Of a stretch of 64,000 nucleotides of DNA, positions 16,965 through 25,688 are shown piece by piece. The stretch spans positions 1 through 64,000 of the forward strand of contig NZ_JASZYS010000014.1 in the NCBI RefSeq assembly GCF_030316845.1, in the 5' to 3' direction. A program made the translations under genes and the position numbers. Under the pieces are notes generated by a model, which did no database searches, was not told the DNA's origin, and worked only from the letters and a program-made list of their open reading frames with translations. Numbering within the stretch: position 1 is the stretch's first letter; each line of letters opens with the position of its first letter. The DNA is from Variovorax davisae. Lineage in GTDB: Bacteria; Pseudomonadota; Gammaproteobacteria; Burkholderiales; Burkholderiaceae_C.

Positions 16965-18461
16965 ATGACAAGCTCCCTTCGCTTCCCGTACGGCGCGGCC
17001 TGGCTGGCGGCGCTGGCGCTGGCCGGTTGCGCGGTCGGCCCCGACTTCAAGGCCGAGGCGCCCGCGGCGCCGCCGAGCTTCGCCGCCTGGCACGGCGGCT
17101 CGACAGCGCTGATCCCGCCGCAGGCGCGCACGGACACGGCGGCGCCCGCCGGCTGGACGATGTTCGGCGATCCGGTGCTCGATGCGCTGGAGGCGCGCGC
17201 GCTCGCCGCCAATGCCGAGCTGCAGACCGCCGCGTTGCGCTTCCTGCAGAGCCGCGCGCAGCGCAGCGTGGTCGAATCGCAGAAGGCCCCGCAACTCAAC
17301 GCCAGCGCCGGCGCGACGCGGCTGCGCCAGAGCGAGAACGGCGAGACCCGGCGACTGCTCGACGCCATCGATCCGCCCAACCAGGAACAGCTGATCCAGG
17401 TGTTGAGCGAGCCGCACTACTTCTACCAGGCCGGTTTCGACGCCTCGTGGGAGCTCGACCTCTGGGGCCGCGTGCGGCGGGCGGTCGAATCCGCCGACGC
17501 CAATGTCAGCGCCTCGCAGGCCTTGCTGGCCCAGGTGCAGCTCAGCGTGCAGGCCGAGGTCGCGCGCCGCTACTTCGAGCTGCGCGCCGCGCAACGCCAG
17601 ATCAGGATCGCCCGCGACGACATCGCGGCGGCCGAGGAAACGCTGGAACTGGTCAAGGCCCGTGCCGACGGCGGACTGACGACGGACCTCGACGTGACGC
17701 GCCAGAACGCGCAGGCGGCCGATCTGCGCGCGCGCCTGCCGCAGCTGCTGGCCCAGGAAGCGCAGGCCATCAACCAGATCACGCTGCTGCTGGGCGACCG
17801 GCCCGGCACCCTGCAGTCGCAGCTTGCAGCCCCGCCCGATGCGGTCTCGGCGGCCGCCCTGCCCGACCTCTCGCTGGGCCTGCCTTCGGACATGGCGCTG
17901 CGCCGGCCCGACATCCAGGTCGCGCAGGCGCAACTGCACGCCGCCACCGCCAGCATCGGCGTGGCCATGGCCGACCTCTACCCGCGCGTCACCATCGGCG
18001 CGGGCTTCGGCTTCCAGTCGGTGGACGGCAGCAGCTTCGCCGACTGGGGCAGTCGGCAATGGTCCATCGGCCCCAGCATTCAGCTGCCGATCTTCGACGG
18101 CGGCCGCCGCCGCGCCACCGTGACGCTGCGCGAGCTGCAGCAACAGGAGGCGGCGGTGAGCTACCAGCAGACCGTGCTGAAGGCCTGGCACGAGATCGAC
18201 GACGCCCTGAGCGCCTATTCGGCCGAGCGGCTGCGCAACCTGCAGCTGGCCGAGCGCGAACGCAGCAGCCGCGACGCGCTGCAGCTGGCCCGCGTGCGCT
18301 ACGACCACGGCCTGACCGACTTCCTGGTGCAGCTCGACGCCCAGCGCACCTGGCTGCAGGCGCAGCGCGAATACACCGAGAGCACGAGCCGGCTGGCGCT
18401 GGGGCTGGTGGCGGTGTCGAAGGCGCTCGGCGGCGCCGGTGAACTGGCGCCGAAGTCCTGA
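16965..18461 (+). CDS. Outer-membrane efflux lipoprotein (NodT/OprM family)
   Basis: Outer-membrane channel of the tripartite pump, 498 residues. Signal peptide with lipobox LAGC (Cys22), then the NodT-family opening AVGPDFKAEAP. Two OEP repeats of long helices and beta-barrel strands follow (FDASWELDLWGRVRRAVESA; GFGFQSVDG with FADWGSRQWSIGPSIQLPIFDGG), typical of TolC-like proteins. It closes the hlyD-abc-permease-permease-OMF operon, so this locus encodes a complete envelope-spanning exporter. Confidence 0.93.
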   Translation: MTSSLRFPYGAAWLAALALAGCAVGPDFKAEAPAAPPSFAAWHGGSTALIPPQARTDTAAPAGWTMFGDPVLDALEARALAANAELQTAALRFLQSRAQRSVVESQKAPQLNASAGATRLRQSENGETRRLLDAIDPPNQEQLIQVLSEPHYFYQAGFDASWELDLWGRVRRAVESADANVSASQALLAQVQLSVQAEVARRYFELRAAQRQIRIARDDIAAAEETLELVKARADGGLTTDLDVTRQNAQAADLRARLPQLLAQEAQAINQITLLLGDRPGTLQSQLAAPPDAVSAAALPDLSLGLPSDMALRRPDIQVAQAQLHAATASIGVAMADLYPRVTIGAGFGFQSVDGSSFADWGSRQWSIGPSIQLPIFDGGRRRATVTLRELQQQEAAVSYQQTVLKAWHEIDDALSAYSAERLRNLQLAERERSSRDALQLARVRYDHGLTDFLVQLDAQRTWLQAQREYTESTSRLALGLVAVSKALGGAGELAPKS

Positions 18462-18500
18462 AACGGCGAACGGCCCGGCAAGTGCGTACGATGTCGGCCA

Positions 18501-19397
18501 ATGACCGCTTCCGCGTCGCCGTTGGTCGAGACACTGACCGAGCTCAACATCGTCGACCTGCTGGATTCGACCGGCCTGTCGCGTCTGCGCGGCACGCCGT
18601 TGCGCCACCTGCTGCGGCCCACGGCCCGCCGCTTCGCCCGGACGGCGCACGAGTTCGACGCCCGCGTCGGCGCGCATGGCCTGGCGCAGGGCAGCGCCTG
18701 GCTGATGGACCGGATGACTGGCGGCATCGTCACCTCGGGCCTGCAACACGTGCCGCCGCAAGGCCCCGTGGTCATTCTGGCGAACCATCCGGGAATGACC
18801 GACACGGTGGCCCTCTTTACCAGTCTCGCCTCCCGACCCGACCTCCGGGTGATCGCTTCGGACCGGCCTTTTCTGCGTGCCCTGCCCAACGTCGCGCGGC
18901 AACTGATCTTCCTGCCCGATGAGGAACGCGGACGGATGGCCGTCGTTCGTGCTGCCGCCCGGCACTTGCAGGACGGCGGCGCCCTGCTGACCTTTCCGGC
19001 CGGCGAGATCGAGCCCGACCCCGCCACCTTCGGTGCCCAGCGGGCGGCGGCGTCGTTGCGCAACTGGTCCGACAGCTATGCCCTGTTCGCCCGGCTGACG
19101 CCGCGAACGCGGTTCGTGCCCGCGCTGGTGAGCCATGTCATCTCGCCGGCTGCGCAGCGGCATCCGCTCACGCTGCTGCGCCGCACGGCGCGCGACAAGG
19201 AGAAGCTCGCGGCTGCCCTGCAGGTGGCGCTGCCGCGCTACCGCGACCTGGTCGCCAGGGTCACGTTCGGCCAATCGCCCACCGCGGGGCCGGACGAGGC
19301 GCAGGCGCTCGGCGCCGCCATCGCGGCGCAGATGCGCCAGCTCATCGATTCGCACGGGGCGGCGCAACCGAATTCACCGATGGTCAGACCTTCGTAG
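18501..19397 (+). CDS. PlsC-type glycerol-phosphate acyltransferase family protein
   Basis: A 298-residue protein with acyltransferase motif I H96-x4-D101 (ANHPGMTDT) and a motif III-like FPAGEIE. Probable role is acyl transfer to a lysophospholipid or related alcohol at the membrane. The remainder (VIASDRPFLRALPNV; RYRDLVARVTFG) is consistent with an unusual PlsC-like branch. The start at 18501 lies 39 bases after the efflux operon; it may be co-transcribed or separate. The specific substrate cannot be told. Confidence 0.75.
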   Translation: MTASASPLVETLTELNIVDLLDSTGLSRLRGTPLRHLLRPTARRFARTAHEFDARVGAHGLAQGSAWLMDRMTGGIVTSGLQHVPPQGPVVILANHPGMTDTVALFTSLASRPDLRVIASDRPFLRALPNVARQLIFLPDEERGRMAVVRAAARHLQDGGALLTFPAGEIEPDPATFGAQRAAASLRNWSDSYALFARLTPRTRFVPALVSHVISPAAQRHPLTLLRRTARDKEKLAAALQVALPRYRDLVARVTFGQSPTAGPDEAQALGAAIAAQMRQLIDSHGAAQPNSPMVRPS

Positions 19398-19460
19398 CGC
19401 CTATGCTAGGCGGTCAAGAACAAAGTCCTTCCCCGGCCACGGCCGCGAGACAACCTGCCC

Positions 19461-20354
19461 ATGCACCCGACCGGAACCCTGCGCGGCATCGCCGCGATGC
19501 TGTTGGCTTGCGCCTTCTTCGCCAGCATGGACGCGCTGCTGAAGAACCTGGCCGGGCACTACCCGCCGGTGCAGGTGATGGCGCTGCGCGGCCTCACGGC
19601 CCTGCCCTTGGTATGCCTGTACATCGCCTGGCGGCGCGAGGCCGCCGGCGTCTTCAATCGCCAGCTGCGCTGGCGCCTGCACCTGCTGCGCACCACGCTG
19701 AACATGGCGATGCTGGTGCTCTTCGTCTACGGCCTGCAGACCCTGGGCCTGGCCGAGGCCTACACGCTCAGCTTCATCGCGCCATTGCTGATGGTGCTGA
19801 TCGCCGTGCCGATGCTGGGCGAGTCGGTCCAGCCGCGGCACTGGATCGCCATCGGGCTGGGCTTCGTCGGGGTCGTCGTCGCCCTGCGGCCCGAGCAGGG
19901 CGCCTTCCTCTCGACGGGCGCGCTGGCGGTGCTGGTGGCTGCGGTCTGCTATGCGCTGTCGAACATGCTGGGCCGGCTCATCAGCCGCACCGAATCGAGC
20001 GCCGCGCTGGTCTTCTGGACGACGGCCGGCATGGCGGTGGGCGGCAGCCTGCTCGCTGCGCCGCAATGGGTGCCGATCCAGGCCCAGCACACCTGGGTGC
20101 TTGCGGGTCTGGCCATCAGCGGCTTCCTGGGCCAGATGACCATCGCCGAGGCTTTCCGCCACGGCCAGGCCGCCGCGATCGCCCCCTTCGAATACAGCGC
20201 CCTCGCCTGGGCGCTGGTGCTGGACTGGTTGTTCTGGCAGACCGCGCCCGATGCCTGGACGCTGGCCGGCGGCGCGCTGATCATTGCGAGCGGACTGTGG
20301 CTGGCGCGAAGCGAAGCGCCGAGGTCTGCGCGGCAAAAGCGGCAGGCGGCCTGA
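19461..20354 (+). CDS. EamA/DMT-superfamily transporter
   Basis: A 297-residue membrane protein with ten predicted helices in two EamA repeats (AAMLLACAFFASMDALLKNL and ALAVLVAAVCYALSNMLGRL open the two halves). Drug/metabolite transporter exporters of this type release amino acids, metabolites or toxins. The characteristic ALRGLTALP and APLLMVLIAVPMLGE segments are present. It has its own 63-base upstream gap and convergent orientation with the DUF4256 gene. Confidence 0.88.
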   Translation: MHPTGTLRGIAAMLLACAFFASMDALLKNLAGHYPPVQVMALRGLTALPLVCLYIAWRREAAGVFNRQLRWRLHLLRTTLNMAMLVLFVYGLQTLGLAEAYTLSFIAPLLMVLIAVPMLGESVQPRHWIAIGLGFVGVVVALRPEQGAFLSTGALAVLVAAVCYALSNMLGRLISRTESSAALVFWTTAGMAVGGSLLAAPQWVPIQAQHTWVLAGLAISGFLGQMTIAEAFRHGQAAAIAPFEYSALAWALVLDWLFWQTAPDAWTLAGGALIIASGLWLARSEAPRSARQKRQAA

Positions 20355-20390
20355 GTCGCGGCGCTGGGCCGCCGCACGCGCACTCGCCAC

Positions 20391-20410
20391 CGGCCGTGGA
20401 CCAGCGGCCG
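20391..20410. terminator. Possible bidirectional hairpin between convergent genes
   Basis: CGGCCG-TGGACCAG-CGGCCG forms a GC stem of six pairs in the 65-base gap between the EamA and DUF4256 stops. There is no T-tract, so intrinsic termination is uncertain. Confidence 0.3.
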
Positions 20411-20419
20411 CGTCCAGGT

Positions 20420-20965
20420 TCAAACGCTCACCGCGCCCCTGAATCCTCGCGCGGCATAGTAAGACTCGGCCCCGTTGTGATACACGAAGACCTTGCCGTA
20501 GCGCCGGTCGCAAAACAGCGCGCCACCGAGTCTTCTGACGTCGGGCGGGGTTGCCACCCAACTGGACGTCTTCAGGTCGAATTCCCCGAACTGCTGAAGT
20601 TCGCGATACTGCGCCTCCGTCAGCAGCGAGACACCCATGGACGCCGCCATCTCGATGGCGCTGTCCTGCGGCTTGTTGAGTTTCCGGGAATTCAGCGCTG
20701 CCGCGTCGTAGCACAGGCTCCTGCGCCCCTGCGGACTCTCGGCGGCGCAGTCGCAGAAAAGGAAGGCGCCGCCCTCGCCCGCTGCCCCGACGACATCGGG
20801 TTCGCCTGCGGTCCTCTCCATCTCGAAGAGTGGCTTCAGCGGGTCGGGGCTTCGCTGCAGGCGGGCATGGACGTCGCCCCAGTCGACGCCTCGGTGCCTG
20901 TGCATGTTCTGCATGAACCGCAGTTTCAAAGCGCCGACGAGGTCTTCGCGTTGTGGTGCCTTCAA
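20420..20965 (-). CDS. DUF4256 family protein
   Basis: A 181-residue soluble protein of DUF4256: the family region RFMQNMHRHRGVDWGDV and MERTAGEPDVVG are recognised, plus CYDAAALNSRKLNKPQDSA and VFVYHNGAESYYAARGFRG near the C-terminus. Function unknown. I start it at TTG 20965 because AAGGAG lies eight bases upstream and the result has the usual family length; the upstream ATG at 21058 would overlap the divergent DUF3422 start. Slightly lower GC than neighbouring genes. Confidence 0.78.
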   Translation of the reverse strand: MKAPQREDLVGALKLRFMQNMHRHRGVDWGDVHARLQRSPDPLKPLFEMERTAGEPDVVGAAGEGGAFLFCDCAAESPQGRRSLCYDAAALNSRKLNKPQDSAIEMAASMGVSLLTEAQYRELQQFGEFDLKTSSWVATPPDVRRLGGALFCDRRYGKVFVYHNGAESYYAARGFRGAVSV

Positions 20966-21051
20966 TTCGCCTGCTCCTTTTCCTTCGCCTCGGTGCCATT
21001 CCGCCTCGCGGCCGATGGCTGAATTCTGCCGCGGCAGGGCGACAATCGCCC

Positions 21052-22344
21052 ATGCCATCCATCAGCCGCGTCATTCAGCATCCGCAACGCGCGGAGCTGC
21101 ACAACGAAGTCCACGCCCGACCGCCGGAAGCGCTGGCAGGCGCCCTGGCCATCGCGCACATCGTGATGCTGGCCGATGGGCCGCAGCGCTCGCGCAGCCG
21201 CGCGCATCTTGCGAGCCTGCTTCGCGACCATCACCTGCCGCCACCCGACGAGAACACCACGCACCTGCGGGTCGAGTTCGGATCGGTGCGCTTGCGCTGG
21301 GAGCTGCACACGGAGTTCGTCACCTGGACCTTCACGCTGCCCGGACCGGCCGACGCGCAGCATCCTCGCCTGCCAGCCAGTGCGATCCATGCCGTGCCGC
21401 AGGACTGGCTGCGCGAGCTTCCCGGGCAGTGCCTGTGCAGCCTCGATCTCTGGGTGTTCCCAGGGCGCGGAAGCGCCGACGACGCCTGCGTCAGGGAATG
21501 GCTCCACGAGCAGACGCTGGTGGGCTCCAGCGTCGCGGGCGAGCAGGCGCAGGTGTTCACCGACTTCGCCATCCACGCGGACGGCGCCTCCCGCATCCTG
21601 CTGTTCACCGATGCGCTGCAGCCCCGCCGGCTCGGACGACTGGTGCAGCGGGTCCTCGAGATCGAGACCTACCGGATGGCTGCGCTGCTCGGCCTGCCGG
21701 CGGCGCGGCAGGCGGGCGAGGCGCTGGGCAGCGCGGAGGGGGAACTGGCCGCGCTCGCGCAGGCCATCCACAGCGCCGAACGCGACGCGGAACCGGCCCT
21801 GCTGGACCGGCTCACGCGCCTGGCCGGCGAGGTCGAGAGCCAGCATGCGGCCACCCATTCGAGGCTCTCTGCCAGCAGCGCGTACTTCGAGTTGCTGGAC
21901 CAGCGCATCGTGCAGATCGCCGAAGCCCGGCTGGGCGGGCTTCAGAGCATCGCCGAGTTCATGGAGCGACGCCTGACCCCGGCGCGCAAGACCTGCGAAT
22001 GGGCGGTCCGGCGGCAGGACTCGCTGTCCCAGCGCGTCTCGCGGATGAGCAATCTGCTGCGCACCCGGGTGGAGATCGAGCAGCAGCAAAGCAGCCAGGC
22101 CCTGCTGGAAGCCCTGAACCGCCGGCAGGACCTGCAACTCAAGTTGCAGGCCACCGTGGAAGGACTCTCGGTGGCCGCCATCACCTACTACATCGTCGGC
22201 CTGGTCAGCTATCTGGCCAAGGGGGCCCAGAAGATCGGCTGGCCGCTGTCGCCGGAAACCACGGCCGCACTGGCGATTCCCGTCGTGGCGCTGAGCATCT
22301 GGTGGTCGCTGCGGCGGCTTCATCGAAAGATGTTCGTCCACTAG
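21052..22344 (+). CDS. DUF3422 family membrane protein
   Basis: A 430-residue protein with the DUF3422 opening HPQRAELHNEVHARPPEAL, a middle domain and a long helical segment (about 210-360, likely coiled coil). Two C-terminal membrane helices follow (AAITYYIVGLVSYLAKG and TTAALAIPVVALSIWWSL). Such proteins are common in proteobacteria; their role is unknown. The start at 21052 gives MPSISRVIQHPQR, like relatives. It is divergent from DUF4256 with 86 bases between the starts. Confidence 0.85.
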   Translation: MPSISRVIQHPQRAELHNEVHARPPEALAGALAIAHIVMLADGPQRSRSRAHLASLLRDHHLPPPDENTTHLRVEFGSVRLRWELHTEFVTWTFTLPGPADAQHPRLPASAIHAVPQDWLRELPGQCLCSLDLWVFPGRGSADDACVREWLHEQTLVGSSVAGEQAQVFTDFAIHADGASRILLFTDALQPRRLGRLVQRVLEIETYRMAALLGLPAARQAGEALGSAEGELAALAQAIHSAERDAEPALLDRLTRLAGEVESQHAATHSRLSASSAYFELLDQRIVQIAEARLGGLQSIAEFMERRLTPARKTCEWAVRRQDSLSQRVSRMSNLLRTRVEIEQQQSSQALLEALNRRQDLQLKLQATVEGLSVAAITYYIVGLVSYLAKGAQKIGWPLSPETTAALAIPVVALSIWWSLRRLHRKMFVH

Positions 22345-22357
22345 CGGGTGCGAGCGG

Positions 22358-23029
22358 CTACCAGCGGGCGCCGAAACTGCGCCGCAGCTCGTTGATCTCG
22401 GCCTCGCCCAGCGGTGCCGGCGGGTCGCCCCCGGCGGCAGCCAGGGCCCAGAGCCGTGCCGTCTCTTCCAGTTCCTCGAGCACCGCCATCGCCGCCGCCG
22501 GCGAGTCGTGCCAGACGTTGGGGCCCAGCCGCGCGAGCATCACGGCACGGATCGGCGTGCCCGCCGCGCCGTAGCGCTCGATCACCTCGGCCACCTGCGC
22601 CGCCGCCTCGGGCGCCCCGGGGCGGTGGTAGCGGATCACCGGCACGCGGCCGACCTTCATCACGAAATAGGGCGTCAGTGCGGGCAGCAGCTCGCCGCCG
22701 GTCTCGCGCAGCGTGAGCGCCACGCAATGGGTGCTGTGCGTATGGATCACGCAGCGCGTGCCGGCATCGAAGCCGCTCGCCGCGCCATAGATGCGGGCAT
22801 GCAGCGCCATGGTCTTGCTGGCCCGGTCGCCCTGGGTCTGGCGCAGGCCGCCGTCGAGCCGCGCCAGCCTGGCCGGGTCGAGGAAGCCGAGGCAGGCATC
22901 GGTCGGCGTGATCAGGAAGCCGTCGTCGAGCCGCACGCTGATGTTGCCGGCCGTGGCGTGGACATAGCCGCGCTCGAACAGGCTGCGGCCGACGCGGCAG
23001 ATCTCCTCGCGGGCGCGGTGTTCGTTCAT
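22358..23029 (-). CDS. otnC: 3-oxo-tetronate 4-phosphate decarboxylase (class II aldolase)
   Basis: A 223-residue class II aldolase-family enzyme that decarboxylates 3-oxo-tetronate 4-phosphate to dihydroxyacetone phosphate. Family motifs: TAGNISVRLDDGFLITP, the zinc-ligand histidines in CVIHTHSTHCVALT and a third histidine in VIRYHRPG. It overlaps the kinase gene otnK by four bases (ATGA), which together give the classic kinase-decarboxylase pair for D-threonate or erythronate catabolism. The dehydrogenase and isomerase of the pathway are not next to it here. Confidence 0.88.
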   Translation of the reverse strand: MNEHRAREEICRVGRSLFERGYVHATAGNISVRLDDGFLITPTDACLGFLDPARLARLDGGLRQTQGDRASKTMALHARIYGAASGFDAGTRCVIHTHSTHCVALTLRETGGELLPALTPYFVMKVGRVPVIRYHRPGAPEAAAQVAEVIERYGAAGTPIRAVMLARLGPNVWHDSPAAAMAVLEELEETARLWALAAAGGDPPAPLGEAEINELRRSFGARW

Positions 23030-24309
23030 CGCAGCGCGCCGAAGGCCTTGGAAAAGAAATCGTCGCTGCCGAAGTTGCCCGACTTGAGCGCGATGTGCAG
23101 GCCCGCCCCGCCGGCCGCCGCGCTCGCCGCGTGGCACCACGGCACGCCGGGGTCGATCTGGCCGCCGATCTGCAGCTGCGCGATCCCGAGCGCCTGCACG
23201 CAGGCGCCGGAGGTCTCGCCGCCCGCCACCACCAGCTGGCGCACGCCGCGCTCGACCAGGCCCCGCGCGATCGCGGCGATCGCGCGTTCGACCATGGCGC
23301 CGGCCTCCTCGACCCCCAGGCGGCCCTGGACCGCCTTCACGGCCGAGGGCTCGGCGGTGGAATAGACCAGCACCGGCCCATCCGGCAGCAGCGGCTCGGC
23401 CCAGGCCAGCACCTGGCCGACCACGTCGCCGCCAGCGGCCAGCTGCAGCGGATCGAGCGCCAGCGCCGGCCGGCCGGCGGCAACGAAGTCCGCCACCTGC
23501 CGGTGGGTCGCCAGCGAACAGCTGCCCGACACCACGGCCTGCAGGCCGCTTGCCGCCGGCAGCGCGCTGGCGGTCGACGACGGCGCGATGCCGAAGTTGG
23601 CCGGCAGGCCGATCGCCACGCCCGAGCCCGCGGTCACCAGCGGCATCGCGGCCAGGGCGGGGCCGAGGCGCAGCAGGTCGTCGTTGGAGACCGCGTCGAC
23701 GATCGCGATGGCCACACCCGCGCCGCGCAGCTGCGCGATGCGCGCGCCGACCGCTTCGGTACCCCGTGCCACCGCCACATGGTCGATCAGGCCGACCTGG
23801 CGCCGGGTCTGGGCCTGCAGCACCCGCACCAGGTTGGGATCGGTCATCGGCGTCAGCGGATGGTTCTGCATGCCGCTCTCGTCGAGCAGCACGTCACCCA
23901 CGAACAGGTAGCCCTTGAAGACGGTACGCTTGTTGTCCGGGAAGGCCGGCGTGGCGATCGTGAAGTCGCATTGCAGCGCGTCCATCAGCGCCTCGGTGAC
24001 CGGCCCGATGTTGCCCACGGGCGTGCTGTCGAAGGTGGAGCAGTACTTGAAGTAGATCTGCCGCGCGCCCTGGGCCTGCAGCCATCGCAGCGCGTCCAGC
24101 GATTGCGCCACCGCCTCCGCCGCCGGGATGGTGCGCGACTTCAGCGCCACCACCACGGCGTCGACGTCGGCTGCGAGCGGCGCCTGCGGCACGCCGATGG
24201 TCTGGACCACGCGCATGCCCGCGCGCACCAGGTTGTTGGCGAGGTCGGTGGCGCCGGTGAAGTCGTCGGCGATGCAGCCGAGCACGATGGAGGAGGCCTG
24301 GGCGGTCAT
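23026..24309 (-). CDS. otnK: 3-oxo-tetronate kinase (four-carbon acid sugar kinase family)
   Basis: A 427-residue kinase of the DUF1537/four-carbon acid sugar kinase family, phosphorylating 3-oxo-tetronates. The N-terminal domain shows GCIADDFTGATDLANNLV and YFKYCSTFDSTPVGNIGP (substrate site). The C-terminal nucleotide-binding domain shows GSCSLATHRQV, VVAGGETSGACVQALG and a terminal GxxFFSKA element. It is the first gene of a two-gene operon with otnC. No obvious regulator is adjacent. Confidence 0.92.
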   Translation of the reverse strand: MTAQASSIVLGCIADDFTGATDLANNLVRAGMRVVQTIGVPQAPLAADVDAVVVALKSRTIPAAEAVAQSLDALRWLQAQGARQIYFKYCSTFDSTPVGNIGPVTEALMDALQCDFTIATPAFPDNKRTVFKGYLFVGDVLLDESGMQNHPLTPMTDPNLVRVLQAQTRRQVGLIDHVAVARGTEAVGARIAQLRGAGVAIAIVDAVSNDDLLRLGPALAAMPLVTAGSGVAIGLPANFGIAPSSTASALPAASGLQAVVSGSCSLATHRQVADFVAAGRPALALDPLQLAAGGDVVGQVLAWAEPLLPDGPVLVYSTAEPSAVKAVQGRLGVEEAGAMVERAIAAIARGLVERGVRQLVVAGGETSGACVQALGIAQLQIGGQIDPGVPWCHAASAAAGGAGLHIALKSGNFGSDDFFSKAFGALR

Positions 24310-24386
24310 CGGGCTAGTTTACTGACAGCCCGGCGCAGCGGCTGCACCCGCGGGCTTGGGTGAACAGTCTGGCCAAGGCTCGGGCA

Positions 24387-25604
24387 CTAGCTCTCGAAGA
24401 AGAAAACGTCAAGGGTCGGAAATCGGTCCTTGGCTTCGATGCAGTCCAAGAGATACACCGCAAACCCCAAGTCCCCCGTCCACAGCGAATAGCGCAATCG
24501 CCCAAACTGGGCGAGGTCGCGGTCAGACTGGCGGATGCCGTGCATGGCGAAGGCCCGAGCCCGTTCCAGCCACATGCTTGCGCCAAAACGCCGATGCAGT
24601 TTCAAGAACGCGTAGCCGTTGCCCCCGGTGCCATGGCACAAGTTGGACCCCTTGCGCAGTGGACCCGCGCTCCAGGTGGTCTCGCCGCCGGCCACAAGCA
24701 GGTCATCGAGGCTGTCCGACGGGAAGTCCGCGAGGCAAATCACGAAGCCCGGAGCACCGTGGCAGAACTGGACAAGACCGGGAGAATCGCCGAGGGGTGC
24801 GCCGTCGAGTCTCGCGCGCCAGTTTGCCCTCCCCCGGTCGCACTCGACCGTCTGGCGTACGGTGTTGGCGATGCACGCCTGCCATCCGGACCAGGCCGCA
24901 GGCGTGAGCAGATGTCGTCCATTGACAAGAATGGCAGCGGTTGCAACGAAGCCATGGACCGCATCCAAGTAGGTGCTGGTCCTGCCATACAAGTCCTGCG
25001 TCCAGTAGTGGCAGCCATGTTCCGTTGACCAGTGAAGCCGAGACCAAAGCTGCTGGGCCGTCGTGCGGTAGAGCTCAGACCACACGGCATCACCCGTCTG
25101 CCGATGCAGGAACAGCGAGGCCAAGAGTGTGCCTGGCGCACCCCACATCAGTTCTCGCGCCGGATGGTCGCGCGTGGCCTCCACCAGCTTGACGAGTTCG
25201 GCGCATGTCTCGTTGGAGGGTGCATGCCACTGCTGCAGCAGCCGAATGCCCGTGTCTCCCATGAGGTAGCTGCCAAACGGCTTCCCGGACGCGTGGCCCA
25301 TCTGCTTTCGATTGGGCTCGAGGAGCGATTCCACGCAGGGGGCGTAGTCTCTCTTCAGGCGGCAGGCGCCCCGGGCTTCCAGATAGCGAAGAGCCCACAA
25401 CACACCGCAAGCACCCCCGTAGAGCATGTAGGAAGGCGCGCACTCCGAACTGTCGTTGGGGTGGGTCGGCCAGAGCAGCTCAGGGGAGAACCGAGCCTCC
25501 GCGTCGTCAACGATCTGCTCGATCTTCCTGCGCGCAAACGCTTCGTTCCAGGGGTCGGGGACAAGCGGTTCGTGACGCTCCGAATTGACAAGCATGGCGG
25601 CCAT
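24387..25604 (-). CDS. Orphan LanC-like cyclase protein
   Basis: A 405-residue alpha/alpha-toroid of the lanthionine synthetase C-like family. Zinc ligands are visible as C281 (QFCHGAPGF) and C323-H324 (NLCHGTGGNG), with further GxxG-type toroid repeats (LMWGAPGTLLASL; DAVHGFVATAAIL; LWTGDLGFAVYLLD). LanC enzymes add thiols to dehydrated Ser/Thr, and the LANCL group adds glutathione. No LanB or LanM dehydratase and no precursor peptide are nearby, so it is probably not a lantibiotic enzyme. ATG 25604 is chosen; GTG 25610 and ATG 25595 are alternatives. GC is somewhat lower than in neighbours (about 60-65% by eye), suggesting transfer. Confidence 0.85.
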   Translation of the reverse strand: MAAMLVNSERHEPLVPDPWNEAFARRKIEQIVDDAEARFSPELLWPTHPNDSSECAPSYMLYGGACGVLWALRYLEARGACRLKRDYAPCVESLLEPNRKQMGHASGKPFGSYLMGDTGIRLLQQWHAPSNETCAELVKLVEATRDHPARELMWGAPGTLLASLFLHRQTGDAVWSELYRTTAQQLWSRLHWSTEHGCHYWTQDLYGRTSTYLDAVHGFVATAAILVNGRHLLTPAAWSGWQACIANTVRQTVECDRGRANWRARLDGAPLGDSPGLVQFCHGAPGFVICLADFPSDSLDDLLVAGGETTWSAGPLRKGSNLCHGTGGNGYAFLKLHRRFGASMWLERARAFAMHGIRQSDRDLAQFGRLRYSLWTGDLGFAVYLLDCIEAKDRFPTLDVFFFES

Positions 25605-25688
25605 GTACACAGTCTACAAAGGTGCGCCGCCGCGGGGAATCCGTTCCGGCGCCATGGTCCCGTTGCGGACCCGTCACGGAGGAACCCG

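Noticed and set aside
24387..25604. A lanthipeptide gene cluster
   Set aside because: Only the LanC-like protein is present; no LanB, LanM, LanT, protease or precursor in the surrounding 10 kb.
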